A DNA stretch of 64,000 nt from NCBI GenBank assembly GCA_024811115.1, contig JAKOGH010001201.1, positions 1 through 64,000 of the forward strand, written 5' to 3'. Under the pieces are notes generated by a model. That model was not told where the DNA came from, searched no databases, and saw nothing but the letters and a program-made list of their open reading frames with translations. The position numbers and the translations under genes were made by a program. The DNA comes from Terana coerulea. Lineage: Eukaryota; Basidiomycota; Agaricomycetes; Polyporales; Phanerochaetaceae. Shown here piece after piece: positions 26,252 to 37,630 of this stretch; the first letter of the stretch is position 1; every line of letters begins with the position of its first letter.

Positions 26252-26686
26252 TGTTTATGTTGAGGTGTTGTTTGCAGGCTGCGCCTCCGGTTTTCCTGCA
26301 ACGATGATCAGGGTGAAAGCAGAAGTTACGAAGCGCCCGATGGGACCCACTTGCGCCTACAACTACTATGATGCGATTCAAGCTCCGAAGAGCAGTCTGT
26401 GATGTCTGCTATGGCCTTGCGTCACACGCTCAGAATTTAATGTACCAACACGACTGATTTGATTATGTTTTGGCATAACAAGGAAAGTGATACGCACGAA
26501 ACTCAAACTAAGCTCCATTAGGGATGCCACTGAGTACCGAGTCGCGTCATAAATAGTAGTATTTGCGCTATTGAACATTCCATTGTACATGTGGTGTGCA
26601 ATCAAGCAGTGAAACACGCTGCGAACTTGGAACTAGCGATGCTGAAACGACTGAGGGCAATAGCCTACTGCTGGCAGCCACAATGT
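26252..26686. other. Intergenic, TSR3 start to ADP/ATP carrier end
   Basis: 435 nt with no coding signal: promoter and 5' leader of TSR3 plus the 3' UTR of the carrier gene, both on the minus strand. Confidence 0.5.
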
Positions 26687-28181
26687 TTACCCAGAGCCTC
26701 CGACATAGACCTTGCCGAGGGTCATCTCCTGGAATCTATAGCGGAGCATGAGCACTCCCAAACGGGCGGCGCATGGACAAGTGAAGATATGTGACTTACT
26801 TGTCGTAGATCGCGAGTACACCAGCTCCTGCAACTCCTCGGATAATATTGGCGCCAGCGCCAGCTAATAGCAAATTCGTCAGCCTGGTTCACGTTATGGG
26901 AAGCTGAGTCGGACGGACCGAAAAGGGCGCGAGTTCCTTCCTTCGCTACGATCTGCTTGGTAGCGTCGACCCAAGACTTGTAGTGCACCTAGAAGACGGA
27001 ATAATGAGCGCCACTTGCACTTGTAATTGATCGCAAGGGAAACTCACCTTCTCTCCAGAAGTCATCATCATACGACGTCTAACAGTATCCAAGGGATATG
27101 CGGCAATGGATGCACCCTGTAGAGAAAGTGTTGTGCATCAGAGGATATAATTATCATTGATAAACTACTTACAGTCGTGCAGACCCACCCTACAAAGAAA
27201 GATGCCAGGAAGTTACCCTTGAGGGGGCCGACCAGAACAGTATCCCTGACAGTATCGTAGCCTCCAAAGCTGCCGGAGAAAAAAACAATTAGAACAGTGA
27301 CGAATAAATATGGGAGGGTAATGCTCACTATAATCCTCGGTACACGCAAATTCCAATCACGCTGGGGACGAAACCCCTGTACAGACCGACTACACCATCT
27401 GCAGCGAGAGTTTTCTTGTAGACGTCGACCAAGCCGTCAAATTGTCTCTTCCCGCCCTTGCCTCCTGCCTTGGCATCTGCAGAAAGCCGGGTCCGAGCGC
27501 TACAATTCGTAGCGTTCCCCCCGTGGCGCCGTCAGGCAACAAAGTCTAGGTGTGCCAATGTCGCGTGATGCCTACTAATCCAAAGAGTACACGAAGACCG
27601 AGGACGACGCTCCGGCAGCAGCACCGCTGAGTATGTTCCCTAGTCGGAGAGATAAGTCTCTATGTTCGCTCCAAGGTAATAGTAATACAGCACTTACCAG
27701 TGACCCAGAGACCGAAGCCTTCGGATTTTTTGAAGTTGAACATCTTCTTGTAATTGTCTTTAAAGGCAAAGTTCAACGCCTGAGTGGGGAAGTACCGGAG
27801 GACATTCGTTCCGTTTCCCCGCCAAACTATTTAGGAAATCGCACTGAGTAATGCACAGCTCGGTGATCGTCATAGAGTTGATGCTTACAGCTCGCGACAC
27901 CCTCCTCAGCGTATGTGCGCCTGAAACAGTCGAGTATGCCGGCATAAGGGCGATCCAGCCGACCTGCTGCCAACATCGACCCCTGGTTCTGGATGAGTAG
28001 TTTCACACGCTCAATAGGCGCAGCTCCTGTTTTGGATATGGCGGCGGCCGTTCCACCCATCATGAAATCAACTGGCATCGCAATGGTGTGTTTTTAGCCA
28101 TCGGTACATCGAAGATTTCAGCAAATGCATGGACGTACTCATGAAAGAGCTTCGATCTGCCGATTTCCCGTCCGAAGCCAT
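26687..28181 (-). CDS. AAC: Mitochondrial ADP/ATP carrier
   Basis: Ten exons: 28181-28139, 28071-27889, 27826-27698, 27639-27576, 27499-27329, 27269-27173, 27116-27048, 26988-26919, 26863-26800, 26735-26687; phases close and give 312 residues. Three mitochondrial carrier repeats with [27 protein letters not shown] and [12 protein letters not shown], the last containing the RRRMMM signature that separates ADP/ATP carriers from other carriers. It exchanges matrix ATP for cytosolic ADP across the inner membrane. The short N terminus lacks a cleaved presequence, as usual. Two CCAAT boxes lie upstream. Confidence 0.97.
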
Positions 28182-29063
28182 GTTAGATAGTATAGAAACT
28201 GAGTGGAGGTCGGTAGATTGAGTTGCTGAGGGTGTCTCAACGCATCTGAGCGATATAAATACTTTCGTGCAGACGGACTTCACGGACACCCGAGTCGTCT
28301 GAACTCGGAATAGCGGCTGGTCGGCAACATGCAGCTCTTCAGCTCATTGGACACGGGGAAAGGGCTGTGCGATGTTCATGGTGAACCCATTCCGTACTGC
28401 TCCGAGCGATGAGCCGCTTGGGCGCAAGCCGATGCGCAGGGACCGAGGGAGTCATATTTGACCGCGCTAGAAGCTGGCTGCACCCGTCAGAATGTGGGAC
28501 ACTTGCTCGCCGTGTCACTCACCGAAACGCACGGATGTTGCCCTGGGACTATGCTCGATCTGCACGAATGTAGTGCTCACTACATCTCTCGCACGCAGTC
28601 CTATTGCATATGTGGACTAAACGCTAAGTTCGGGTAAACCTCGTACAAGCTTAGTGCCAACTCACTCGTGACTGCTGCAAGCATTGAAATTTACCAGCCT
28701 GTGTCGAGGAAGCTTGTATGAGATGAGCCTTCACAGTTTCTGGTTATAACCTCGCAAGGTTATGTTGAGGATGAGTGCCAGACGCATCATGGAAATCTGA
28801 TTGGCTGTACAAACATGTATGGCCATGTTTATATTCTGATGGTTCTGTCTGATTGGCTGTTACTACTTATAACCTCGTGAAGCCCCGAGTCGCTGCATGC
28901 CTTAGGCCTTGTGCCATAAGGCTACTTATGATCAGCTTTCGATACTTATTCAATGTTTGAACTAACATCCCGTCTGAACATCCAGGTTTTAAATCAAAGA
29001 CATTAGTTTCAATGATGCTGTTACGCCCATGACATACGCTAGTAAGCTGCTATAGGTTGACTA
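28182..29063 (-). promoter_or_regulatory. ADP/ATP carrier upstream region with two CCAAT boxes
   Basis: About 880 nt without a gene. Read on the minus strand it holds CCAAT at 28804-28800 and again at 28856-28852, each inside the same 10-mer GATTGGCTGT (plus strand), 52 nt apart. A second duplicated motif, TTATAACCTCG, occurs near 28743 and 28867. CCAAT boxes bound by the Hap complex commonly control respiratory genes in fungi; that they act on this gene is inference, and at over 600 nt from the ATG they are rather far. Confidence 0.5.
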
Positions 29064-30714
29064 CTATAGGGTTGGGTCAAAGAGTATTTTACCGCATTTC
29101 CCCTTGTCAAACAGCTCGTAGTACTTCGGAGCATCATCTAGGCCTACAATCTTCTCTATGAGGTCGGTTTCTCCGCCTATACCCCCGAATACATCCTGAC
29201 GTCTCAGCAGTACTCTGTGTGCAAGCGGGAGGAGGGCTCGCACTGGGCAGCGGCCGAAGTCGAGAGAGATATTTTTGTCGTACATTTCTCGTCCCATGAA
29301 CGGCAGCGGGGGCTCTTGATGAACACCCACAGAGCTGATGGAACCGAACGGCCGGACTAGGTCGTATGCAAGCTGCAGTGCGCTGTTGTTCCCCACAATC
29401 TGCCCAATTGTTTGTCAGCGACTCATGCGTCAGGAGTAATCAGGACCTACAACGCACCTCTAACACGGCATTGCAGCCAAGGGATCCAGTCCAATTATCG
29501 ACAATCTTCTTTCCCTGTTCAATGTCTGCGACTTTGACCTGCCCCGAGTCGGAGGCGATGTATATCTTGTCTACTATTTTTGCCAACTTCTGGCGCCTGG
29601 ACTCATTAGGGTCGATCGCAACAATGAGATAGTCTATTCCCTTGGCCTGGTGTACGTCTGCAAGCAACTCCAACAGACTCACTGCGGCGCACTGAACGTC
29701 TGGTCAGCAGAGTTGTCACGAGGCTAGAACTGGATGCATACCACTCCTACTGGTCCTAAACCCACGATGGCGAACGTTAACGTGCGATCCTCTCGTGATA
29801 GGGCAACAGCACCCGTTGTGGTAAGATAGCTGCTTGGGATAAAAGAGCTAAACGGGTAGGGGGTGCCGGACAACATCGGTGATAGCTTGGCGTGCTGCAG
29901 CGCTTGCACAGCTGCAAACACTCCAGTCGGGAGGATATCTGCGAGCAAAAGCAACGAACTGTCGCTGACAGGAATCTCGTGCTCAGCAGAGGACAAGGAA
30001 CCTCCGATGGTATCGACCTTGAAAAGAGTACCGCCCCCCTTGGGAACGCGCACGTATTGGGCCTGTCCTCCAGGCAAAGTTGGGATGCCAAACAAAATTG
30101 CATGTATGCATCGGCATGTGAAGCCAACCCTGCAGAAACTAATGAATGGAGACCAATTCAGTGTAAGATTGTGTGATCAACGAGGGCAACATACTGGCAC
30201 TCCCCGCAAGACACCGTGAACGGCGACACGACCTTATCACCTATACGCAACGTGGAATATAGCTCGGGTCGTTCTGCGGTTCCAGGGTGAAAACTGCTGC
30301 CCATTTCCACAACTGTCCCAAGGAACTCGTGCCCCCTATCAGTCTAAGATGAAGTGTACGATGTCAGTGTGCACGGGTATCCGCAAGTTACTATGACTGT
30401 GACCTACTCAGAATGGACGTCTTCATGACCGCGATAGATGTGAAGATCGCTGCCACACAGGCCCGCCAGCTGTCGTTTTAATCGTCAGTGATATGTCGAA
30501 GGCCGCGCCATTTGCGACTGACCTGGATCTTAACGATGACATCGTCTGGGTGTTCAATCCTACAGATCAGCGCGCAACGTCAGCCCCTGAGACGGCCAGT
30601 ATCATAACATCAAGCAGGCTTACTTCGGGATCGGCACCTGTTCGACACGAACGTCATACGAAGGGGGTACCACTTTACCGCCTTCTGAGACCCCTCTGTT
30701 GTGGCCATGGTCAT
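29064..30714 (-). CDS. Zinc-dependent MDR alcohol dehydrogenase
   Basis: Exons 30714-30624, 30559-30523, 30469-30408, 30335-30195, 30129-29742, 29691-29458, 29399-29064. Seen: PDDVIVKIQLAGLCGSDLHIYRG (catalytic zinc cysteine), GHEFLGTVVEMG, SPFTVSCGEC with a second CRC cluster (structural zinc), and the nucleotide-binding IVGLGPVGVCAAVSLLEL. These mark the medium-chain dehydrogenase/reductase family, butanediol/threonine dehydrogenase-like branch; substrate not predictable. The first exon loses frame at a run of five G (30663-30667, plus strand); one more base restores WYPPSYDVRVEQVP and all phases, giving 429 residues. The structural zinc loop looks shorter than usual, so the 30195 splice site may be off. 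Confidence 0.88.
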
Positions 30715-30971
30715 GCTATCACAACCAAGTAGAGTCGGAGAGCAGGATGAATGAAAGCGAAGGAGTCAGTCATATCCGGGCCGGACTGTCCGCTGCACGA
30801 AAGGTTCTGCCCATTTGTTATGTCTTTCAACAATACTCTGAATTCTTTCCAATGACCCATTAGCGATAGTCCATTATCCAATTCACATTAGGTCCATGCC
30901 CAGATCACGTATCAGTATGGTGGAAATATACACTCGTCTGGTTTTCTTTCTGCATCCCAAGAGCGGGGAGT

Positions 30972-33642
30972 TCACATAATAAGACAATCCTTTTCCTCCG
31001 CCTTCCCAGTGGCGATACCCATTTCAGCGAATGTCTGCGGGCCCTTCCTTGGTGGCTGCGGTGCATCGAACTGCGGTCGGCTTTCCGCTCCCCCGGCAGG
31101 CGCAGGGGATTGCACTAGGTCGGGGCGATCTGCGCGGCGACCGGGCGGTCCAAAGTTGCCGGGGGCAGGGTAGGACGAGGGCCAGCTGCCGACGCTGACC
31201 CAGGGTCCTCAAGCGAGTAGCGAGGTGCGTTTGCAAACGGCCGTGGAGTCTGAGATGCCGGTGGGCCGTTAGGGGTGGGGTCGACATTGCTTGCGATATC
31301 TGCCCGGGTGGAGGTTGTGGTCGAGGACTGGACGCATGCGGAGGTGACATCTGCGGCGGTCTCGATCCAGGGCCTCCGTAACTGGAGGGTCCAGCAGGTA
31401 TTGGAGAGGCAGCTGCGACAGCTGGAGGGACAACGGCTGTGTTCTTGCGTACGTTCTCGACGATGCGGCTGCTCTGGGCGGCAGGCATTTGGGCAGGTCT
31501 GGCGCCGCTTGCATCCGAGCGTTGCTTCGCCTGAGTTCGGGTTCGGACGAGTTTGGTTTCAGTGAGATTTTCGTGCTCCGCACGAGATATCCCTGCGCGG
31601 TAGACTCAGAGAGCGCGCGCAAGCGGTCCTTAGCGTCTTCATTTCCGTGCTCGGCTGCCTATCATGAAGGGAGATTCAGCAAAAATGAACGCCACACGGC
31701 GCGATAACGAACCTTGCTGTACCACCTCCTTGCGTTCTCGATGTCCTTTGGGCCGCCAACTCCTACTTCAGCGTAGTAGCCCATTGCAAACTCGGCACTG
31801 GGCAGACCCTTCTTGGCGGCTTTCTCGGCGAAGGTCCAGGCCAGGCCCTCGTCCTTCTCGAACGCTCCTTCCGATCCACAAAGGAACCACTTGCTCAACG
31901 CCATATCTGCTTCGACCTCGCCTTGCTGACTCGCCAGAGAGTAATACTGCACGCTAAGTAGTGCATCAAATGGGAAAGGCGGTGTCGCAAATTCATATGA
32001 ATGACCGAGCTTGTACTGGGCAGGCGCGAAATTGAGATACGCCGCTCTTTCGAGATGCCTGCGTGCTTCCAGCTCCGGCGTCGACCCACGAGGAATGAAC
32101 TGTGTGAACAGATGGGGTGGAATTGATATGTGGGAGAATTCGGCGAGTAGAAGTAAACCGTAGACGTAGGCAGGTTGAGGTACATCGACGGACGCGAGTG
32201 TGGCAGCGCGATGAAGCAGTGGAACAGCGGCTTCCGGTGAAGACGGAAGACCCAGTTGGCCCATTAAATTTGCCATTCCCATCCGCTACCAACGCATCGT
32301 GAATATGCGTCCAGGAGCGGTAGAATCATTGAACTCACGTATAGAGAGCGCTCGTCGCCTGCCTTCACTCCCCGCTCGAACGCATCCTTCGCATGGGCGG
32401 TGTCCCCAAAATTCTCATAATCCCTCCCGATCTTGAACCAGGCCGCAGCATGCCCGTTACGCGCAGCAAATTCGAAATCACGGAAGGCAGTCCGTGGGTC
32501 GCGTTTGATGGACGGGTTCGCGGCCGCGAACGCGCCCGACGACTCGCAAGAGGCCCGCAGGAACACTGCTTCGGCGACGTACAGGGGAGCAGGTTTTGGC
32601 ATCGGCGAAGGAGACGAGACTTCTAGAATTATGGCCGTCATCGCGTCCACCAATGGACGCAGCTGGGGATCCTCGAGCCGAAGTGGTCCTACCGGTGCAT
32701 CTGGAGCAACTGAAGTCGGATTGGACACTGTTGACTGCAACGTCTCTGCACGATTTACTAAAGCATAGACATCGCGACACCAAGCCACCTTTGCACCACA
32801 TCGTATCCTGGCTGTTGGACTACTTGCAATAGAGCCGTAAGTCCGCTTACAGAGGGTAAGGGAGCTGTGAGTGAAGGTGGAGTGGAAATGTTCGGTGCGG
32901 AGGTTTGTGGTGGTGATTGCGGAGGAGAACTGGGATTCGGGTGACTTTGCGAGTGAGGCGAATGATGATGACGATGAGGCTGTGGGGGAGCGTAGGCAGC
33001 AGACGAGGTGCGTGGAGGGTGTGGTTGGTGAGGTTGTGGTTGAGATTGAGGTCCCAGAGACAGGGCTGCCAGCGATGACGCAACGTCTTCTTGTCTTGGA
33101 AAGTACGGAGCTTGCGCATTGTAGCCTTGTGGTGGATAGGGCGAGCCATAGCCTGCTGGCGGAGGTGGTGGACTCGCAGCTCCTCCCCATGCACTCCAGT
33201 TTGAGCCCTGCGGTGGAGGCAAGGGACTTGGACCACGGCTTGGACCTCTGGGACCTGGTCCCGAAAAACCAGGTTGAACGTTCAGGGATGGTTGCTGTCC
33301 CCAGCCTTGACCATAGTCGCCGGATGTGCGGTATCCACTGGCAGCAGTCTGCTCGTGTAGAGTTCGAGCCATCTAATGGAAATGTGTGAGCTACCCCAAA
33401 ATAACCCGTCTGTGCTCGGCACAGTAGAGCAGACGTACATGTGCAGGAAGGTCAGGCTGCAGCTTGGTCGGTCGAGGTGCTACCAAGGGATCTTCGAAGT
33501 GAGGGGGTGAGCCGTACTCGCTCTCGAGATCCTTCTTCAAAGCTGGTGGGAGTGGCGGAACTGGTGGGGCTCCTGACTGTCCCCTCTCAGGACGGCGGTC
33601 GTAAGAGTCGAACGTGCGAGGCGGTAGTGGAGGTTGGGCCAT
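30972..33642 (-). CDS. SKT5: Skt5/Chs4-type chitin synthase activator, Sel1 repeats, CAAX end
   Basis: Exons 33642-33439, 33372-32339, 32285-31713, 31658-30972. A Pro/Gln/His-rich 300-residue start precedes WCRDVYALVNR and a run of Sel1 helical repeats (for example HAAAWFKIGRDYENFG, FAPAQYKLGHSYE, PSAEFAMGYYAEVGVGGPKD). A Pro-rich tail ends in KDCLIM, a CAAX prenylation box. Skt5/Chs4 proteins bind and activate a class IV (Chs3-type) chitin synthase at the membrane, and the prenyl group helps anchor them. The frame breaks at a TTT run at 32790-32792 (one base short; exon phase closes when added) and at about three points between 31530 and 31200, so the tail frame near the C terminus was followed by similarity of composition and the terminal CAAX. 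Confidence 0.88.
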
Positions 33643-34525
33643 CTCGTCAAATGTACGTATGTGAAGGGCGCGCTCCCGCTAGCTGACAGAAAGAGTTCAA
33701 GCAAATCGATGAGAGTAGATATCGTCGTCCACCAAGCTCAGCGCACGCGTAGTATTCCTCAAATGAGCTCAGCAGCGAACAAGTAGAGGCCAGAACGAGG
33801 GCAGGTGGTGTGGGGAGGGATGGTGTAGAGCCGCAAATATATTTGTCTGGCGGCATGTCGGATTCGCGCTGTGCAACAAGCGTAGGCTGTGTTCCCAAGC
33901 GCATCAGCCGTAAAGCTGCTGCGTATTCTTCAATTTGCGAGATCAATCATAGCCAATTGCAGCCGATGTAACCACCTCATTACGCTGTCGCTTATTATTA
34001 TGCACCCTGTGTTGTACATAAGACTCAAGTCAGCAGCCCGGCGGTCTCGGGTCTGTTTGGGTATTAGTGATGTAAAGACTTCGGTGCGCTGTGGCGGGCG
34101 AAAGCACTGTCTACCACCGTACGCCCATCGCACTGCCCACTGGAATCCCGCAGTCACATAGCAGCCTGCAACCCGTGTCGGACCAGCGGTCATCATGTAA
34201 GCTAAGTACTTGCAGATGCGATGTAGCACTGCCCGCGTCCCATCAAAACATACAAGTGCTGCATTCAGGAAGTAGATTCAGAAGGTGACACTGAATAGTG
34301 ACCGTCATAAGATGGGATCATTCAAGGAAAGAATTTGGAAGTAGATGAGACCAGCGACTGAGATTGAATTGTGTTGCACTCATTATTAATATTGCAAATA
34401 GCGTAAAGCATCTATACGGCACTACAGCCGTGGGTATGTTCTTCATTGACGTCAATAGCAGCAACCTGGACTACAACACTTATCAGTCAGCGAAGTGCTC
34501 CATTGATAGAGGCGAATGAGGCGTA
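33643..34525. other. Intergenic, Skt5 start to cysteine-rich gene
   Basis: 880 nt. It should contain the SKT5 promoter and 5' leader. No frame with domain content; the stretches open on the minus strand around 33930-34229 look random. Confidence 0.5.
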
Positions 34526-34882
34526 CTAGCAACAGCGGTAGCAGCAGTTGTCGCACCATTCATCACAACAACGCTCGCAGCAGTATGGGTCACAACACTG
34601 ATTGGAGTAGGGACGTTCTCTGTTGCGGTGCAGAACGCGATGACCAGTCGTATAAGCAAGGACAGGCTGTGCCTGAGGTTGCACAAATTGCGGGCTCATG
34701 GGGGTCGCCATCCTCATCTCTGGAGCTGTTTCTGGATGAGTGCCGAAGGAGGACGTGGATATGTTCGAGGACTTACGGCCATAATAGGCACCGCTCGGCG
34801 AGCGGTACATGTTACGAAGGTCCCCCGATGAGCGGCGCACATGGTAGACGTTGCTTGGGCGACGTATAGGTGCAGCGTACAT
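34526..34882 (-). CDS. Small protein with a cysteine-packed C terminus
   Basis: One open frame of 118 codons. The first 90 residues are Arg/Ser/Tyr- and then Met/Pro/Gln-rich, without signal peptide. The last 24 residues hold 11 cysteines, mostly in pairs (QCCDPYCCERCCDEW, then DNCCYRCC). There is no hydrophobic segment, so it is not a classical CYSTM, but the layout (polar body, Cys-pair tail) is similar to the protein at 35233-35799. An in-phase intron (GTAAGT about 34785 to CAG about 34741) is possible and would shorten it by 15 residues. Function unknown; palmitoylation or metal binding by the tail are guesses. Confidence 0.6.
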   Translation of the reverse strand: MYAAPIRRPSNVYHVRRSSGDLRNMYRSPSGAYYGRKSSNISTSSFGTHPETAPEMRMATPMSPQFVQPQAQPVLAYTTGHRVLHRNRERPYSNQCCDPYCCERCCDEWCDNCCYRCC

Positions 34883-35232
34883 TCACGCTTTACGAGCGGA
34901 AGCGAGGAATGAGCGCTGAGCTACGGGGGCAGGGCCAAGAGATGGGCAGAGGTGACGACGCTGCAATGTGAGACCATACGGTATTTATGACGAGCTGAGT
35001 TTGCTCACCTGAGTACTCGAATTGTTTAGATAGACCGGAAGAATAGTGAAATGAAAAACCACGTTTCGAAACACACACACATACGATACAGGACGGCAAG
35101 AGAGGACCTTGTCGGAGGGAAATGAAATCACGTGGACAGGCAAAAATTGCGCACCCGTATAGTTCGAGATAGAAAGGCAATAACGAGGCCGCACGAGACC
35201 CACCCTTTCAGTATGCGAAGTTCATCTAGAGT
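34883..35232. other. Intergenic between the two cysteine-rich genes
   Basis: 350 nt with a run of CA/GT dinucleotides near 35073-35085 and no coding frame of interest. It should be the promoter of the 34.5 kb gene and the 3' UTR of the 35.2 kb gene. Confidence 0.5.
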
Positions 35233-35799
35233 TTAGGGGCAACAGCAGCATGGGCAGCAGAAGATCGCGGCGCAGCATCCAGCAAAACTGTACGATGTCA
35301 TATCTGGCATTAGATACCGCGTTTGGAACAGTGAAATCACACTGACCATGCACATGGACAGAAGCCAGGTGGATTAGAGGTAGCAGCAAGACTTTGCTCG
35401 TGATGCAACTGGTGGTGGGCATTCCATTGCGACTGTGGCTGGCTCGGTCCTTGTGGGACGGCCATCTGTGGATGAGCCGAAGGTCCTTGGGGAAATGAGA
35501 CAGGACCTGCTTTCAAAAATCGTCAGATATTGACGTCTTATTACTCATCGCCTGATAGATTACGATGCACCTTCTGGTGGAATATTGTGTGACGAGGGAG
35601 CGAAGTACGCCGGAGATGGCATACCAACAGGTTTATCACCATAGGTGTATTGGCTCCCTTGATGGGTCGGTACCGGTATCGATATCTGACCTGGGGTGGT
35701 CTGCTTGCTGTCAGCGTAGGCGTAGTTCATGTTGGGGGTTCGGCAAGACACTATGGTACTCCTGTGGCGGTATATGTCCTCCTCGTATATAGGAAACAA
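35233..35799 (-). CDS. CYSTM-like small protein with Cys-rich membrane tail
   Basis: Exons (35799 or 35730)-35571, 35509-35347, 35287-35233. From the ATG at 35730 it has 125 residues. The body is Pro/Gln/Ser/Tyr-rich (TYGDKPVGMPSPAYFAP, VPQGPSQPQSQW); after the last splice the tail reads GFCPCACFAGCCAAIFCC then PCCCCP, nine or more cysteines in a short hydrophobic stretch. This is the organisation of CYSTM proteins (Pro/Gln-rich body, Cys-rich transmembrane module), which are tail-anchored stress-response proteins in fungi and plants. The introns are supported because only splicing joins PPGFCPCA to the cysteine tail. The upstream ATG at 35799 is possible. Confidence 0.65.
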
Positions 35800-36386
35800 T
35801 CAAGGCGATTCCGCTGCACAGCATGCGATCTCAAAGGAGTGTTGGTATTCGGGAAGACAATATACCTATGCTCTTCTTGCCCAGCATTCTATTTTATTAG
35901 CCTCAGCATACCATGAGCAGAGGGGACCATGCATGCTCACAGAGGGCTTTACTTCAGTCAACTATGTAAGCTGACACGAGCGGCAGGATGACGAAGCTAC
36001 ACGCTGGCGGTGAAACTTGGATGAAGCGGAACCGCGATGACTGTCCGTAGGAGTCTGAGTGAGTCAGTATTTGCATGTCCGACTGGCAGCCGGTATGCCG
36101 AAGAGCCCGAAGCGGGAAGAGCGCTCAATTTGGTATTGTAGACGCCCGTTCTTACTCAGCCAGTGTCTGTTTGTCATCGGCCCCAGGGCTTCATAAGGCG
36201 TCGTGAACGAGCGGGCTCTCACTTTCCCCCCCACAAACCACGCTAGTGAGTGTCCTGCTGTCCCTACATTCGATGGTTCCGTCGTTTCCAGCGTTCCTAG
36301 GGCCAAACTGCGTCTTAGGATGATGGATGCGACTCTGCTGGTGTGGATGACGCTTACCAAGCGCTGCTTTACATAGATTCCTCAAG
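35800..36386. promoter_or_regulatory. Divergent intergenic region upstream of uL16 gene
   Basis: 590 nt between divergent starts. No gene is seen. The GTCGTTTCCAGCG and ACTCTGCTGGTGTGG stretch just before 36387 should be the leader of the ribosomal protein gene. Confidence 0.45.
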
Positions 36387-37203
36387 ATGGGTCGCCGTCC
36401 TGCCCGCTGCTACCGTTACTGCAAGAACAAGCCTTACCCGAAGTCCCGCTACAACCGTGGTGTACCGGATCCGAAGGTGTGTACGATTTGTACAAGATGT
36501 GAAGCGCATAAACTAATGGACTTGGGGCCTGTAGATCCGTATCTTCGACTTGGGTCGTAAGCGTGCCAACGTCGACGAGTTCCCCTACTGCGTTCACCTT
36601 GTTTCCGACGAGTACGAACAGCTCTCAAGTGAGGCCCTTGAAGCTGCCCGTATCTGCGCCAACAAATATGTTACCAAGACCTCCGGCAAGGATTCCTTCC
36701 ACTTGAGGGTTCGTGTCCACCCCTTCCACGTCATCCGCATCAACAAGATGTTGTCATGTGCCGGAGCCGATCGGTGAGCACGAAATCTACTTGCATAGCA
36801 AAGGGACTAGACTGAGACTGGTGGTCAGTCTCCAAACTGGTATGCGTGGTGCTTGGGGCAAGCCATACGGAACCGTTGCGCGTGTGAACATTGGCCAGAT
36901 CATCCTCTCCATCCGGACGAAGGATGCTAACGCTGCCGTTGTCAACGAGGCTCTCCGTCGTGCTCGTTACAAGTTCCCCGGTCGCCAGAAGATCATTGTC
37001 TCTCGCAAGTGGGGCTTCACCAACGTTAACCGTGAGGATTACGTCAAGCTCAAGGAGGCGAAGCGCGTGCTGCAGTGCGTTCCATCCCATTCACTCAGAA
37101 GACATTCTCGCTCATATTGCCTTACAGGGATGGTGCTTATGTCCAGTACATTCGTCCTCGGGGTCCTCTCGAGGCCAACCTTCGTGCCCAGCTCCGGGCG
37201 TGA
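36387..37203 (+). CDS. RPL10: Ribosomal protein uL16 (L10)
   Basis: Four exons: 36387-36476, 36535-36773, 36829-37074, 37128-37203; 216 residues, normal for this family. It starts [20 protein letters not shown] and contains [52 protein letters not shown] and a C-terminal [12 protein letters not shown]. It is a core protein of the 60S subunit near the peptidyl transferase centre and among the last to join during maturation. No frame errors. Confidence 0.98.
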
Positions 37204-37630
37204 TCTCTCACTACCTCCTGTATTCTTTAGCTCGTCGTATCTATAGGCCTCCGTCTGGGACATGTGGGAATGGCTGCTTGGCGTGATTACATGCTTGCCC
37301 CTATATTCACTACATCAGCCTGCTCTGGTGGCTGATGGTTAGGGAAAGGGGGCATATATCGTACTCTCTTTGTACCCTTTCATTTCAGACGATTCATGTT
37401 CTGTTGGATTGTAGTAGGGCTATATGAGGACATCCATGCAGTAAATTACTCTGAATGACAATGCTTACGGTCCATATACATCTACCTTGTTGAAACAGTC
37501 ATCGGTGGCCTTGCACTGTGCAGTCTGGCGGGTCTGGCCAAGATTTGGCGAGAGCGGCCCGGGTTACCGGAGGTTCGTTATCGCGTGAAGGCACGCGAGG
37601 CACGACGCGTTCCTTGCAACAGCTTTCACC
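37204..37630. other. Intergenic, RPL10 to SOS7
   Basis: 427 nt of presumed RPL10 3' UTR (T-rich near 37370-37385) and SOS7 promoter. No gene seen. Confidence 0.5.

Noticed and set aside
31664..31957. 97-codon plus-strand frame over SKT5
   Set aside because: Antisense of Sel1 repeats; the minus strand has clear domain content.
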